Below are positions 15,708 to 29,400 of a stretch of 64,000 bases of DNA, one piece after another; position 1 is the first letter of the stretch, and each line of letters opens with the position of its first letter. Origin of the DNA: Thamnaconus septentrionalis (Eukaryota; Chordata; Actinopteri; Tetraodontiformes; Monacanthidae); the NCBI GenBank assembly GCA_009823395.1, contig CM020514.1:5046966-5110965 (forward strand). The letters run 5' to 3'. Under the pieces are notes generated by a model, which was not told where the DNA came from, did not search any database, and worked only from the letters and a program-made list of their open reading frames with translations. Both the position numbers and the translations under genes were made by a program.

Positions 15708-16553
15708 TTGTCTGTCGTTTCATTGGTGCCCAAATTCCAGAAAGCCATGCAGATGGATTTTTTTTTTTTTTTTCGCAGAGATTCTAAACAGACAAATTTT
15801 TGGTCAGTAACTATGGACTTTTGTTTATTGAAACCCATCAATAAATTAATTTCTTTCCATTAATTCTTGAAACTACTCCACTCTGTTGTTGTTATTTTGT
15901 ATACACCTCTTTATGATTTAGTGAATACAACAAAGGAGAATAGATTTGTTGTGTCATAATTCACCTTCACCTTTGAAGGACCCGGTTGTGTGCATTCTGC
16001 ACAGGCCGCCCTTCATGGACAAAGCTGGGCTCAAGTGCTATTCAATGAAACACGTCCTGCTACGTCATTAGCCGCCGCCCGCCACAAACAATATGCCGTC
16101 AACTTCCCAAAAGCTCAGCTGTGTGTAGTGCATTCTGGGATACGCTCGGCCACAAAGAATCCATCTGTTGCTTGTGCCACATACATGTGATGTAATCAGT
16201 CAGCCAATGTCCATCTCTGATTCAGCAAACTGTATCCAATTAGTGTTTTTACTTCTTCTTTCAGCAACTAATAACGGTTTTCTTTTCTCTCGGGTGATCA
16301 ACCAAATCGCTGACTCCTGGATGTTCACCTTCAGAAACAAGTCGAGGACATAAAATAAATTAAAAACAAAAAAACAACCTAAGAATTAATGTAGTACATT
16401 GAGCCACCAGGAGAGGGAGCCCCAAGGCTGAACCTCGCCAGTCAAACGGCTTTTTCAAAACAAAACAAACAACAAACAAAAACAAATAAATAATAGAAAC
16501 TAATTGAAACATGAAGCACAACAACCAAGAGCCCCAAATCTACTGGAACTCAC

Positions 16554-16900
16554 CTGGTAAACAATTGCTTAGACGTAGTTTTCAGAGGGACAGGCGTTCC
16601 AGGAAGAACTGTAACACGAGGCAGGTAGCAACGGTTTTGAAGCTTCGTATTGGCTGCTAGCCAAGTTTGACTCAGCAAACACAGGCAGAAACAACTCAGA
16701 ACCGAAACTGTAAGAGCTTTACGCCCTCCAAGCGAAAACTCAGTGGCGAACAAAACGAATGACCGAATATTATCATCCACATAGCGTCAAATTCGACCCC
16801 ACACGCTAATGTTTGGGCTAAGACGTCGTGATAGCAAGGGCGGGGCTGCGGATTTCCTGCAGGTAAGGCACCGCCCACCAATACACGACGCAAATAAAAG
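16554..16900 (-). promoter_or_regulatory. pde9a: Candidate pde9a promoter and non-coding first exon
   Basis: On the minus strand a strong donor TTACCAG|GTGAGT (exon end 16554) is preceded by about 300 bp containing a GC box (GGGCGGGGC, 16838-16846) and a CCAAT box (plus-strand CCAAT at 16878-16882, read as ATTGG by the gene). This could be an untranslated first exon spliced to sequence just upstream of the ATG. Inference only. Confidence 0.35.
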
Positions 16901-19184
16901 AAAGAAATAGGGGAAGAGCTGAGGAAATGTTTCTACAACAAAGGCTGGGAAAATATTTGTCTGTTGTAAGGCCAATGTTTCTCTGTGTATGTTCCAGATT
17001 TGTTAGTGATGATAAATTAAAGTAGTTTGCTTAATCTCGCTATCTAACATCACCTTGCCAATGCATATGTCTATGGAGCTGCGTGCCAAGGACAAATAGT
17101 GGAAGATTCTTCAGTTTGTTCCTCTTTCAGTGCTAGAATGCCTCCCAGCTCTGATTATTACACAGCAGCTAGCGCAACGTCCACCCTGACAAACACCAGC
17201 GATTTTCTTCTTTGACTTCTTTGGCCTTTAATGCTGCATCACTAACAGGTTTTGATGGAGACATTCATGGGTCACATCTTTGTGCCGCATTTATAGAACA
17301 GTATTAAGTATTTAAGTAAGTATTTTAGCTAAATCATGTTGGTACTTTATCGGGTACCTGGAGTAATGTTGGCCATCTTTGCACATGTAATTTCACAAAT
17401 TACAAACAGAATACACAACATTTACAGTAGTAAATGTTGCCTGATTTAAAAACATCACACCACAGCTGACTGAAAACACTCATTGCATCTTGGCAAGATG
17501 TTACGTGCACGTTTTCCCTCAATCAGCTTGTCTTCTTCCTCTTGACATCCAGGGAAAACAGACTGAGAGGAGGCAGAGGTCATGCGAGAGTTGAATCACT
17601 CGTTCCAGTCAGCAGCCCCCTGGCCCTCTACCTCAGACCGACTCTAATTGGCTGCAGTTATAGTCTAAATATGTCTGACTGTGCGGCCTGACCGAGCCTC
17701 CACACTGATCTCGGTGCATAAGAACCACATCCCTCAGGCCCTTTTCTTCCCTTTCCCATTGTTTTCTTAAGCACAAATTGGATGTGATGTGTCTGAAAAA
17801 AAAAAAAAATGTAAAAACAACAGATTCAGAGGCCTGCCGCCGCACCTCGGAGCCGGTCTGCTTCTCCCTCAGGAGACTCCGAGTTGTGTTTGCTCTGCCT
17901 CTTTCTGACATTTGTCTCCTTGTATTTTGTCACAGGTACTCGCTTTGTCCGGAAACAAAAACCCAAAACAGAACTATGACACAAAAGTTTCCCATTGCAT
18001 AATCTGTTGCAAATGCAGTTCTTTAAGAGTTTGTTATCGGAGATTTTGGCCCTTTCACAGTAATTTCCTTCGCAATGGAAAGAAACCAAAAGTATGGAAG
18101 GTCATATCTTCCTGCAAACGACTTTATAAACTGCAGAGCACTGCAAATGGACACTGCTCAGTACTAATGATAGTGTAACTTGCTAATGAGCTAGCCTAAA
18201 TTGTTATTTTCAGGAAAAACAAACCAATACTGACGAATACCACAAGGAAATCCTCTGTCCTGTCTGTTTATCCGCTGCTGCTAAAAATACACCTTGACCC
18301 TGAGTTCAAACTGGACATTGTTAACAAACATTCCATCCTCTTCCTTTCTCGTGATTTTTACACTGATGAACATGCCGGTGAGCCTGTTGAACGTTTTGTT
18401 GACTATCAGTTTCCATGTTGATCAAGGTCAACGTCAATATCCATGTCAGATCTGTAACTTTCACCAATAAGTATCCAAGAGTCTGACACTTTTTTGGGGG
18501 TTAGCCTGAGTGGCATGGTTTAATGGGAGATTGTAAATTGATTAAATGGTTTCTAATTCATAAAACATGCAGCAAGATGGCGTTTTCCCACGTTTCTCTC
18601 GCAGATTATCTGAAAATGAAAAGGTAACAGAATGCCACTTTCAATCTGAAATGCTGTCATCCATTTGTGACAAAAGGGTTGTGAAACCAAACTGCCACTT
18701 TCACCACTCCTGAATGTGTAGCAATAGGAGGATGTCAGCCCTCATTTTTGTGCCACTGTGAGGAAGTGAGGATGCGTCACCTCTGTGAACAAAAACCCCA
18801 AAGCTTTTCAAGAATTTGGATCGGACACAATTCAGTGTGTTCTGTCTAGCTATACAATAACGCTGTGCGTATTACAATTTGTTTGTGTCTTTACCGGACA
18901 CGGCAGAAAAAAAAAATGCTCCTCAAGCATTCATCTGTTAGATGATAGGAAATAAGAGGGGCCATCAGAAAGTAGACCAATAAGATTTCTTCCTGCCATT
19001 TCCCCATAAAAGTTGTTTTTGGTCCCAACTTGATTTGGCAAGAGTTTTGTTAAAACTAATCCCTCCATGTCAGCTGCCTCCAGTTCATGGTAGTACATCT
19101 GATTGGTCCGTTGCTGAAGTACACCAGATATTACCACCAGAGGTCACCATTTCCCAAACTTCCAGTGCCGCTTTAACCTTTGAG
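16901..19184. other. Spacer upstream of pde9a, downstream of AHR1
   Basis: AT-rich sequence with a short A run near 17798. No coding similarity recognised and no clear repeat. Confidence 0.55.
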
Positions 19185-19617
19185 TTAAGGGCCAATGTGT
19201 AGAAATTGGCCTGATTTATGATTTTTATATTGTTAATAGCTTATTATACTGCCCATAAATACATTAATCAAAGTGTATACTCAATAAAAAAGTAAAGTAT
19301 ACAATTAAAGTAATTTGATTTTCCTACCAAGAGAACGGTTCTTATATATTATATATATATATATCATTATATATAAGAATGTACATAGAGCAGTGGTCTT
19401 GCTCCCAGTTAGCTGCCATCTTGCACCATCCATATTTCTAAGGAAGCCTGGTGCGGACAACACAACCCATCTAACGCGTTTCATATTTAGGGTGAACGCT
19501 CATGTCCTCAGATTAACCAACAAAGAAGAAGGTGGCCACCGTAGCACGCTGGCAAACTCAGGAAAGGGATGGTGAGTAAAAGAGTGCAGCAATCTAAAAC
19601 GCACACTCAACCTTTAA
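19185..19617. mobile_element. Family-A MITE, full-length copy
   Basis: Starts TTAAGGGCCAATGTGTAGAA and ends TCAACCTTTAA. The interior parallels the copy in pde9a intron 2 over most of its length, including AAGTGTATACTCA, AGTTAGCTGCCATCTTGCAC and AACAAAGAAGAAGGTGGCCA. Confidence 0.72.
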
Positions 19618-19826
19618 CCACTTTAGATTTTGATTACAAAATAAAAATGCAGGCCTTGCAGGTACTTTCAACTGACAAATAAGCTGTAAAACCGCCAGTG
19701 ACTGACGTTGAATAAACACAGGATCAATGACGACTTTGCACAACAGACTTTGGTGCCACGAACCTTGAAGCCCATTGTCTTTCGTGAGGACGCACGACAA
19801 ACCTGTCAGAGTTATCGTGGTAATGA

Positions 19827-19832
19827 TTTATT
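19827..19832 (-). terminator. Candidate AHR1 polyadenylation signal
   Basis: AATAAA on the minus strand in TGTCAATAAATCATTACC. It would give a 3.4-kb 3' UTR; other hexamers nearer the stop codon (for example near 20820 and 21940) are alternatives. Confidence 0.35.
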
Positions 19833-21334
19833 GACATTAAAATGCTCCACATAGCACCTTTACATGTCAGGGGTCCACAGTAAGGAGTCACTGACGGAGC
19901 CTCTGCTCTTTCTTCAAGTGAATACAAAACTGGAGGGCTCAGAAAAAGAGACAGAGAGAGAAAGAGACGTCCGCCGAGTGGTCAGAGTAATATGCTTGCA
20001 AGACGTTTTTGTGTTTTCTCACCGTGATCAAAGACAAAAAAAAAAGCAAAACAAAGCTTCATTTTCAAAAGGAAGGAAAATCAAACCGGTCCGAGGACAC
20101 ACCAGCGACCTTGTCCTGTTAGCGACGGTTAAAGTTACAGTGGCTAAACACAAGACAGAATTTCAACGCTCTGACATCATGGCCTAAAATTATTATTATT
20201 TTTTTCAACAAGTCTCAGTCGTTATGGCACCGTTTTCAGGCTGTCATAGAGTCCAGTGTTCTGTGATGAGACTATTATTCAATTAATAAAAAACAAACAA
20301 AAAAAACAAAAAACAGAAAAATGTAATCAACAAAAAAAAAGAATCTGATAAGTTTTTAAAAAATAGTGCTTGGAACAAGTGACTTGACATAAAACTATGT
20401 ACATACCTGTATTTGTCAAAGCCGGTTTGCCTTTTATATACATTTTTTTTTCACATTGTTACTGTAGTTAAGTAATATCAACCTTTTTTTTTTTTTTTTA
20501 ATATAGCAAACATGTCCGCCATACAGTCAAAAAGAAAGGGAAAGAAACGAGTCACTTTGTATGACATGTAACCACATGTGTATCACATTTCAACATAAAA
20601 AAAAAATAGAACAATAATATTAATACCCATAGTAATGACATGACTCGAACAATGAAACGGAATGGAATCTCTTTTCAGCATCTCCATGAAATAGTTTCTA
20701 CTCTGCATCGTGTTTTTCTTTTTTTCCAGTCTATGTACAAGAGACATTCAGAACTGTATCCTTCCAGTTGAGAGATCGCGTCTCCTTTTGTGAACTTTTG
20801 GTTTCTTATTTTTTTTTAGTTTATTTTTTCTCCGTTTGCCATTCTGCGACTGCTCCAAGATCCCACCGCGGATCTGAACGATTCAAAAATAAACCACTGC
20901 CCTGAAATAACAATAGTGTCATGCCATTAAAAAAAAGAAAAAAGAAAAGAAACAAAGCTCTAGGGGAGGGTGGAGGGTGGGGGAAGGGAAGGTATTCCGA
21001 TCTCAGGTAAGAAGAATATTATGTTTGTGTAGTAAGAATGCGTATTTGTAATCAGTCTTCCCCCGAGGACTTCTTCTCACTTTGCTTTGACCCTTTGACC
21101 CAAAAAGGTAACAGAATTGTGTCACTGCTGGTTTCTTCAGGAGAACTGTGGCCTGGCTGTCACGTTCACTTTTTTCTCTCTCTTTAAATAAGAAAAAACA
21201 TCTCACAGAATAACCTTCAAAACAATCAAGAACGCTAAGCTGGAAAAGAACCAGTTGTTTAAACATTTATATTAAGTTATCGGGCTGCCTCGAAGAAAAT
21301 TTCACAAGGAGAAAAAAAAAATCATCATGTTTCA

Positions 21335-21560
21335 CAGAGTTCGTGCTTGAACGCATAGTTTCTAAAAGTCAGACCTCTGTGATGTCACAAAGGGAACTGA
21401 TAATACACCCAGCCAGGTGTTGGCGCCACTTTTTTTTTTCCCCACCCCTCCAAATATGTGGAAGGTCCAACAAAGCATCAGTTTTAGTAGGAAGCCAAAA
21501 CCCTGCATTTCAACAGGAGGATGTAAACAGCGGGCTAAATATGCTCTTTATGGAGGTTTT
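21335..21560 (+). repeat. Family-B repeat copy
   Basis: Contains CTCTGTGATGTCACAAAGGG, CCAGGTGTTGGCGCCACTTT, ATGTGGAAGGTCCAACAAAG, CATCAGTTTTAGTAGGAAGC and TGTAAACAGCGGGCTAAATA, the fullest copy in the window together with 48720-48935. Confidence 0.7.
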
Positions 21561-22340
21561 CGGGGAGAGGCCACATTGACAAAGAAAGATCTGACATTGG
21601 GTAAAACATGGTACTGTTAAGATCGCTGTGCAGCCCAAATATTAACGTTTTTTTTTTGTTCAATCAACTTCTTCTTTTGCGTTACAGTGTAGTGGCTGCT
21701 GTATGTGAATAAATACAGTAAATTAAAGATGGACCTCCTCTAATCAAGTCAGTTAGAGACCAAAACAAACAGACAAACAAACAAAAAAAGAATCATTCAG
21801 AGATCCAAAATTATCCACATTATTGACAACAAAAATATTAATATATATATATATATATTTATATATAATTATTCAAGTGGAGAAAGATAAAAATGATAAC
21901 ACTTAAAATTGTACAGAAGTGTTTGTGCTTGTGAGGACATTTATTAACCTGAAACGTACCTCAAAAATAAGAAATTATTTTAAAAAAAAAATGAATAACA
22001 ACAATATAATAAATCATCATCATAATGAAATGCAAGCTGGTCCATTTTGCTTCAGTAGCTTCCAAGAGAAACAGCGTGACGAGGAGGAGAACACAAGCAT
22101 CCCTGACTACAGATCTGCATTTAGTGGGTGCCGGAAATAAAGTGCAGGATACCTCTAGCCACAAACTCCATATTCTATACTGAAATAATCTCATGGTCAA
22201 AACCGTTCAACGAGGACGTCACGGAACACAGAGATTACATTCTTACAGCGTGACGGGAAAAAAACAAACAAAATAAATCTAACTGTGAGCCGCTGTACCA
22301 ACACAGACACCTGTCGTCTTACTGGGGGTCTTGCTTCTGT

Positions 22341-22343
<3 letters not shown>

Positions 22344-22392
<49 letters not shown>
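22344..22392. repeat. (GT)n microsatellite
   Basis: About 23 GT units, in the probable AHR1 3' UTR. Confidence 0.95.
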
Positions 22393-22395
<3 letters not shown>

Positions 22396-23255
22396 CAGCG
22401 CGTTCAGATACAAAGCCGGTGACCAAATGACCCTTCGAATGAAATTATGACTTAAAAAAAACAAACAAAAACCCACATAAATTACTGCATTTGACGCTCA
22501 GCCAGACAGTAAAATCTGCTCCAGTGTCTGTACATTCACTATGCGGAGGCGTACAACAGCCTCACTCTGCCTGTACTCTTTGAATGGACTTTTTAAATGA
22601 TCAATTAACGATGAATCCAGTTCAATTGTGAGTGTAGGAAAAACGCGAGTCGTAGTTGTCCAGGCATGATGTCAGTCCAACGCTTCAAGAAATGAGGTCA
22701 TCGAAAGCAGCAAATCAAATCTTTACTTTTACTCCCCATTTCAATTGTCTCCCTCCATCTACGCGTTTTTAAATATGCCAAATCTTTCAAGTCAGACACT
22801 TTTCTAAATGTTCTTTTTGAACTGCTCCTGTCGCGCACAAATTGGAAAACGGGCCACGTTTTTGCTCCGCTGTAAGACTCGACGGTGTATCCTGTTGTAC
22901 CTGAACGCATAACTCGTAAAAACCCGACCTCAGAAAATCACCTCCTCCACTTAACAACAGAGCACACTTCACTGCATTATTGTAAACAAAGGACTCGTAT
23001 GATATTATGACTTGGAAAAAACAAAACAAAACAAAACAACATGAAGACTCCCCCCACCCCCCCGACAGCAAAGAAAGACAAATATTACAAATCTGTGAGG
23101 AAAAAACCAAACCAAAACATAAAAAACATTAAGTTCAGGCCTAAGTTTGTTGAACTTGGATTGTTGTGTTGTCTCAGTGAGTAAGGCTGGTACAGTCTGT
23201 GACTGTTTCTGGCCGTCAGTAGTGTCCTGTCGCACGGTTATTCCTGCTAGGCTGG

Positions 23256-23405
23256 TCAGAGGTAGAATCCGGTGGCTGGGGGGTCGGGGAGGCTGGACAA
23301 AGTCTCAGGGCCAGGCATTTGGACAGTAGGGGGCGTCGTCCCATTCATGGTGGGCAGCGGGTTGCCACCTGTGTATGTGCTGTTCAGGATGCAACCATTT
23401 TCCAT
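23256..23405 (-). CDS. ahr1: ahr1 coding exon 11 with stop
   Basis: Acceptor CAG at 23408-23406 in phase 0. Encodes [20 protein letters not shown] through PPATGFYL and TGA at 23258-23256. Confidence 0.88.
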   Translation of the reverse strand: MENGCILNSTYTGGNPLPTMNGTTPPTVQMPGPETLSSLPDPPATGFYL

Positions 23406-26400
23406 CTGCGGAAAAGCCAAAAGGTTTCAGCAAATTCTCAAGAAGGAATGCTTTCTGACAAGTCAGAAGACAGACGCCACTTTCAGTCAGACTTTGCTGC
23501 CAAGCTATGGCTACAAACACATGTATATCAAAGTCCGCTGAAATACTGGTCCCTCTGCATTTTTGCTTTGCATAAACAATAAGTTACTATTGTGTAGAAC
23601 GTGTACTTCACCATTCCTGGGGAGCACCAGCTAGCTTGGTCCTCCTCTGGCAGGAGGCGCTCTTTGAGCTCCCTGTCTCCAGAGTTCACTGTGATTTCTC
23701 TCTTTACGCCAGTGATCTGCAGCTGGTTGCTTTAGGTTAGTCTCGTCACTTCAAGCCTATCCCGGATTTCACCGCTATTTCTAAACGCCCCCATGCCAGG
23801 TTTCTTATGCCTTACACGGGTGGAATGAAGATTGCCTTCATCAGGCTGTTTCCTGTAACTGACCTTTAAATCAGTAAAGTCCATCAAATAACCAATGGCA
23901 ATTCTCTTTTAATTCAGTCAGTCACTTGCTCTGAAATTCCCTCTCAAATTGGAATGTTGCGTATTCAAAATTTTCAGGTGATACGTTAACCAGTGCAGCA
24001 CAGTGTCTGGGATTGCATTGGTAGCTGGGTGTTCACAATAATATTTTTCCATGTGGTGTTATCTGCACCAAGCTGACAAGACAGCTGAATCTTGCATAAG
24101 CATGACTCATATGGCAAAGGGACTGAAAACTGCGAAGCAACGCTCTGTGTTACGCACTCGTTTTGATTCTTTCACGTGGTAACACCAGTTACCAGTGTTG
24201 ACGCCACTACTTCGCGTATGCATCTTGCTTTACTGACACATTTAAAGCCAGTGCAGCCAAAACGTACAACTTATTTACAAATACATATGACATATATTAC
24301 AAATATTAGGTACATTTTCGGCTTCTCTCTGGGTGGATTTCAGCGTGTCATCGGCGTACATACCTTAGCGGGACTGGGTTCGTGAGGGATCTCGGATGTC
24401 ACCATGCCAAAGGGGTCTATCTGCCGGCAGGCCTTACCCACTCCCAGGATCTGCTCCAGGGAAGCATTGGGCGGTGGGCACTGCGATAGGCTGGAGATTA
24501 CCTGGGCCAGTGGCACTGGGATCTGCTCGGGCTGCTGTTTGTGGTTCATCCCAGGGAAGGACGTGACCGCGGCCTCGGTCACATGCGGGTGGCCCCCGAA
24601 CAGACTCCCGTTGATGGCGTAGTCGCCGTTGTCAATGCCAGGCATGGTGAAATCCATGCAAGTGTCTAGCGAGGTGTCCCTTAGAGGTTTTTGGCTGTTG
24701 TCGAGGCAAGGGCTGCTGCCCAGATTGTCGCTGAATCCAAAGTCCTGCCATTGAGATTTACCTGCCGAGTGCTCGGCAACGGGGACGGCGCAGAGTCCGT
24801 TGAGGTTGGCGGCCTTCTGTTTGGCACGGCACTGCTGTGAAGGATGGGGTTCTATCCTGGGCTGCTGCTGCTGCTGCTGCTGCTGAAGGTGGCGTTGGTT
24901 GTGATGAAGCTTGCCATCCGGCTCGGAAGCTTTACCATTGAAAATGCCTTGTTGGGTGGATAAGTGTTCCAGTTGTATCCCTGTGCTGGTGAGAATGTCC
25001 TGGGGCGTCCAGTGCCCATTGTGGACGGACTGAGCGTGCCCCAGCAGGTCCCCGTTGACTATCGTGTCTGGCACGCGGTGGCCCTGCTGGCCCCAGCCGT
25101 GCGCCACTTTGCCGGGACGCATGCTGAGGTGCTGCTGCATTTGCTGGGAGAGCTGGACGATGGGAGCCTGCTCTGCCAGAGGAGGCTTGTGGTGAGGAAA
25201 CTGCATTTGTACTTGTGTGTCCGTGGCGGTACTACTTTCGGGTACTGTAACCGACATGGCTGTCGCTGAGGAGGTGATAGGGGGTGCCTGTCCCCCTTGG
25301 TCCGTGGAATCCATCTTTCCATCGATGGAATCGTAGATATATGAAAGGATCTCGTCATTCGTCAATAGGTCCTCCAGAGTGGGCACGCGTTCGGGGTCCA
25401 TCTCAACTCTGATCATCCGCTCGTCCAGCAGGAGCAACTCGAGGTCCTCGGCGCTTAGGCCCAGACCCTCCAGCGCCCCGAACAGCTCGCCATTGGAGCA
25501 GCCACCGTCCTCGGAGTCCACTACCCCTTGGCCTTCCAGTGAGAGCGAGTCCAGAGTAGCTAGAAGCGGATCAAAACTGGTGGCCGCCTGCGTTACGACT
25601 GGACCCACCATACCATTGCTAGGCTCGCCCCAGCTTCTGGGCAAACCAGAGGGTTCTGCTTCTGAGAAGCCCATCTGATCCCCGAAGAAACTGCTGTGGA
25701 AGGACATTTTAGGCTCCAGGGCAGGCTGACAAACATATACAGACTCATCCTGACTCATGAGTGCCCCTAGGAGAGAGCCAGGGTCCAGGCCATTCCTTGA
25801 AAGACGTTCGGTCCTGCTCTTCTTTGACTTGCTGCCATTTTTGTCGTAGGCGTCATCTCTAAAGCCTGCTATGGGATGGTTGGACTGGTACAGCAGAGCC
25901 TCGCCCGTGGCGTAGGTAAAGGGTAGATGCATGGAGCGCTTTCGCAGGTGTTCTCCTCCCTCTTCATCCCTGTGCAGACAGCAAAACAGTGTTATTGGGA
26001 TGCACTTAAAATTGTTATGTTTTGAATCATATGGTAAGGAAACGGGGACATACAAAAGAGGCCTCTGGGTGGCAATGATGTAGTCCGGCTTGCCATTTTT
26101 GTACACAAGCCTGGCGTTGGCCTGCACCCACTTCCAGCGATTCTCCTTGGTGAGAAGTCTGAACACGGTCAGACCGCTTTCTCCAGTCTTCATCACTGCA
26201 GACGTGAAGCAATGCAAAAATGCCTGGTGAGTACATTCGACTGACAGAAGACAACTTTTCCTGAAATACATCCAGAAGTTGGTGGACCCCAACTTGTCCT
26301 TTTGTGAAGCATTTCATTGCACTCAGTCTACATCTTGTGTTCACAAGCTGCGCTTGGAAACTCTAATTCCCCACTCCTGCATGATGACTGATCAGATCAA

Positions 26401-29400
26401 CCTAAAACTCTCAAGATCATTTACTTACTAATCATTACTTGGGCGGTGATGGCTCTGTTACATTTTCTAGCTGTCAAACTCATTATGGGGTTTCTGGGAC
26501 TCCAATTTGGGTAAAGGGAAACACTAATACGACGTTTATAGCCAAAATATCAAATCTAGCCTGCAAACAAGGAGCCATGTTCATGCTAGCTCTTGTTAGA
26601 ACAGAGAGCTGCATATTACAGAAAAAAAAACAGTTCCTGTCGTTTATTATATGACCTTTTGAGATGCTTTAAGGGTGTTTCTCCATTAATTAATTTAATT
26701 CTCAATTTAATTCTTCCTACCCTCAAAAAAACTCTCTCATTGGACATGTTGTCCTGCCTAACTCTGTCTTTGACACTAAGTAATGTGAGAAGAACATAGC
26801 TCAGCTGGCTTTTTTCTGCGGTGTTGCCAGCGCTGACTGCTGGTGCCGCAGTCAGCTGAGAGCTCGGTAGCACGGCTGGCCTCTAATAGCATCTGTTTGT
26901 TTGTTGATACTGCGGTATGGATCATCTCTGATACTTTGCTCATGCAGTGGATTTGTTTGCTCTGCTCACTCTGGCAGCTCTGCGGCTTTGCTCAATCTGC
27001 TCCGTAATCCAGCAGGATTACTTGCAAAAGCTGTCTGAACTCTCTGACCAGTCCGCAAGCTTTCACAACTTTTTTTTTTTTTTTTTTTTACCCCAATTGC
27101 TCTGCTTATTTGACAAGATTTACACATGTGACGAGTTTTTGACTGATAAATATCAGAGCTCAAAGATTTCTTCTCACAAGTCCTTTTGTTCAAGATGGAT
27201 TGTCTAGATCAGACTCGTGAAACCTGTGAGTCCTCTCCTGGAAGTTAATCTCACGAGTGTGAACCTCCAGGTATGCGATAACAATTTACAATTTGAACTG
27301 TACCAAACCCGATACCCAGATAGGGCAAATTAAGGTCACAGAGAACACTGGGGTGACCCTGGGTAACCTTAACGTAGGCTTTATTCCAAGAAATCAGCCG
27401 TGGATTTGAGGGTTTAACTATGACAATCGCACCTAAAAAACAATAAAGAGGTTTTTCTTGGAAGGCAGCAGTAAGGTAGAAAAAATAATTGCGTGCTACT
27501 ACTTTACAGTTTACAGTTTTCACTAATGAGGTACACCCGATGAAGTGGGCGTGTCAAGATCACATCTGGGAAATTGATGTGGCGAGGTGTGAGGATGGGA
27601 CTCAAACAGAACTCGGGTGGCCGTCGATGATTTTATTGCGGGTCCGCAAGTTCACATATTGTTATATTACATGGCCCATGACTTTGATTTTGGCGGGAAC
27701 ACAAAAAAAAAGAGCGCGGCTGAGCTGCCAGACTCCAGACGGCACAAGCAGGACTTACTTCGGACGTGGTTCTCGGCGCAGTACAACATGTCTGCCGCGT
27801 GGATGAACTGATAGCCAGATCCTCGAACCCGAAGCTCGGCCTCTGTGTACCCGAGCACTATCTTCCCCCTGCACAACGAGAAACAAAAAAACAACAACAA
27901 CTCTGTCAACATTTCTCCACGGCAACAAGCGAGCAACCGTCATATTTTTGTGCCGCTGGTTACTTTGCGTCGCAGGCCAGCGGAGTGAAGTCCAGCTTGT
28001 GTTTGGTCCTGAAGATCATGTTCTTGGTCCTGATCTCCAGGATGGACGGAGGCTGCAGAGGAGTGGCGATGGCGAAGAGAGCCAGCTGGGAGGGAATCTT
28101 TCCCCCGTTCTCCTGCCGTTGGTTTTGGCCATGCAGGAACTTGAGTCGGCCCTGGATGTTCAAAGCCTGTGACAACCAAAAAGTCATGAAATCAGCATGT
28201 GCACGTGCACATGCTCGCTCCGGGCTGAGCGCACTGCCCCTCAGCGATTTCATGTGGTGGTTTATGCAAGCGGCTGCTGCTCTTTTGTTGTCTCTCTAAA
28301 TCAAGATGTGACGAGCGTCCGGCAGCGCGGTGAACAGTTGAATCATCCTCGATCGCCCATGTATGAGCACAAAAAACACTCTCCCGTTCTTTTTCAAAAA
28401 AAAAAAATCTGGTAAGCCTGCAATTCCCTTTGTTTTCTACTCCACCGCTAGCGACCTTGAGGCATTCTGCCACTCTTCAGCCACTCTAATGCAAACAAAC
28501 ACAGTTCAGTTTCACATGCTTTTAAAGTTTGTGTGCTGCTCCACTTCAGGTTGGAAACAAATGTTAACTGGACATTTTTTTTTTTTTTTTTAATTTAAGG
28601 ACAGACTCCAGTGACCTTGTACTATTAAACAGCCACAACATATTTAGCTCTCTGTTTATAGCGTTCCTCCTGGTTGACCAGAAGAACAATTAGAACTTCT
28701 TCTTCATTCTTGAGGTCAAATTCGCAATTCGAGTTTGTTTACCTCTGCTCCTTCCAGTAGCAACATAGTGCCGTCTTATGACATAGCTGCAGTGCTGGAA
28801 AAAAGTATTTGGACACCTCATGCATTTGTGATGAACTGTATTACATTGAGAATCGCTCTCCAAGTCTCCAAGCGCAGTTTATTTTAGTGCACCAGCATTT
28901 GCCCACAGGCTGCACGTTGCACCGTAACCGTCAAGCTCAGAACTGGAGGCTTCAGCAAGAAGCCTTTGTCCCTTGCAACACATCCAGAGCACAAGAAGAA
29001 TTTAGTTTTTTTTGTCTTAATATCAATAAACAAAAAATAATTTCCATTTGTTTGTGTGCCTCTGATGTTGTCAAACATTTTAAAACACACACAAAGAAAT
29101 CTCTGAAAAAAAAAAAATTCTGAGTCAAATTTTAAGGGTGTCCAAAGGGTGTTATTTTTTTCAACTACAGTACTACTTTTCATTGCCTTATTAATTAATA
29201 TTAAATAAATCAATGTAAAAATGTGAAAATTCTTAAAAATTTATCTTGGGATAAATTTTGGGAAAGCTTTTTTTCTTCTTCAATGACCTACCGGCCATAA
29301 TTCAGTTTCACTCACGCTGTTTGAGTGCAATGGTGACCATATATATCGGCACTGGTTGTGAAAATGACAGTGGACTGACCAGGAAGCCGGAGGAGTTGTC

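Larger units (their letters stand above)
19827..23255 (-). other. Probable AHR1 3' untranslated region
   Basis: Contiguous with the AHR1 last exon; no other gene recognised. It carries many A/T homopolymers, a GT array and a family-B repeat. Its length is inferred from the distal AATAAA only. Confidence 0.4.
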
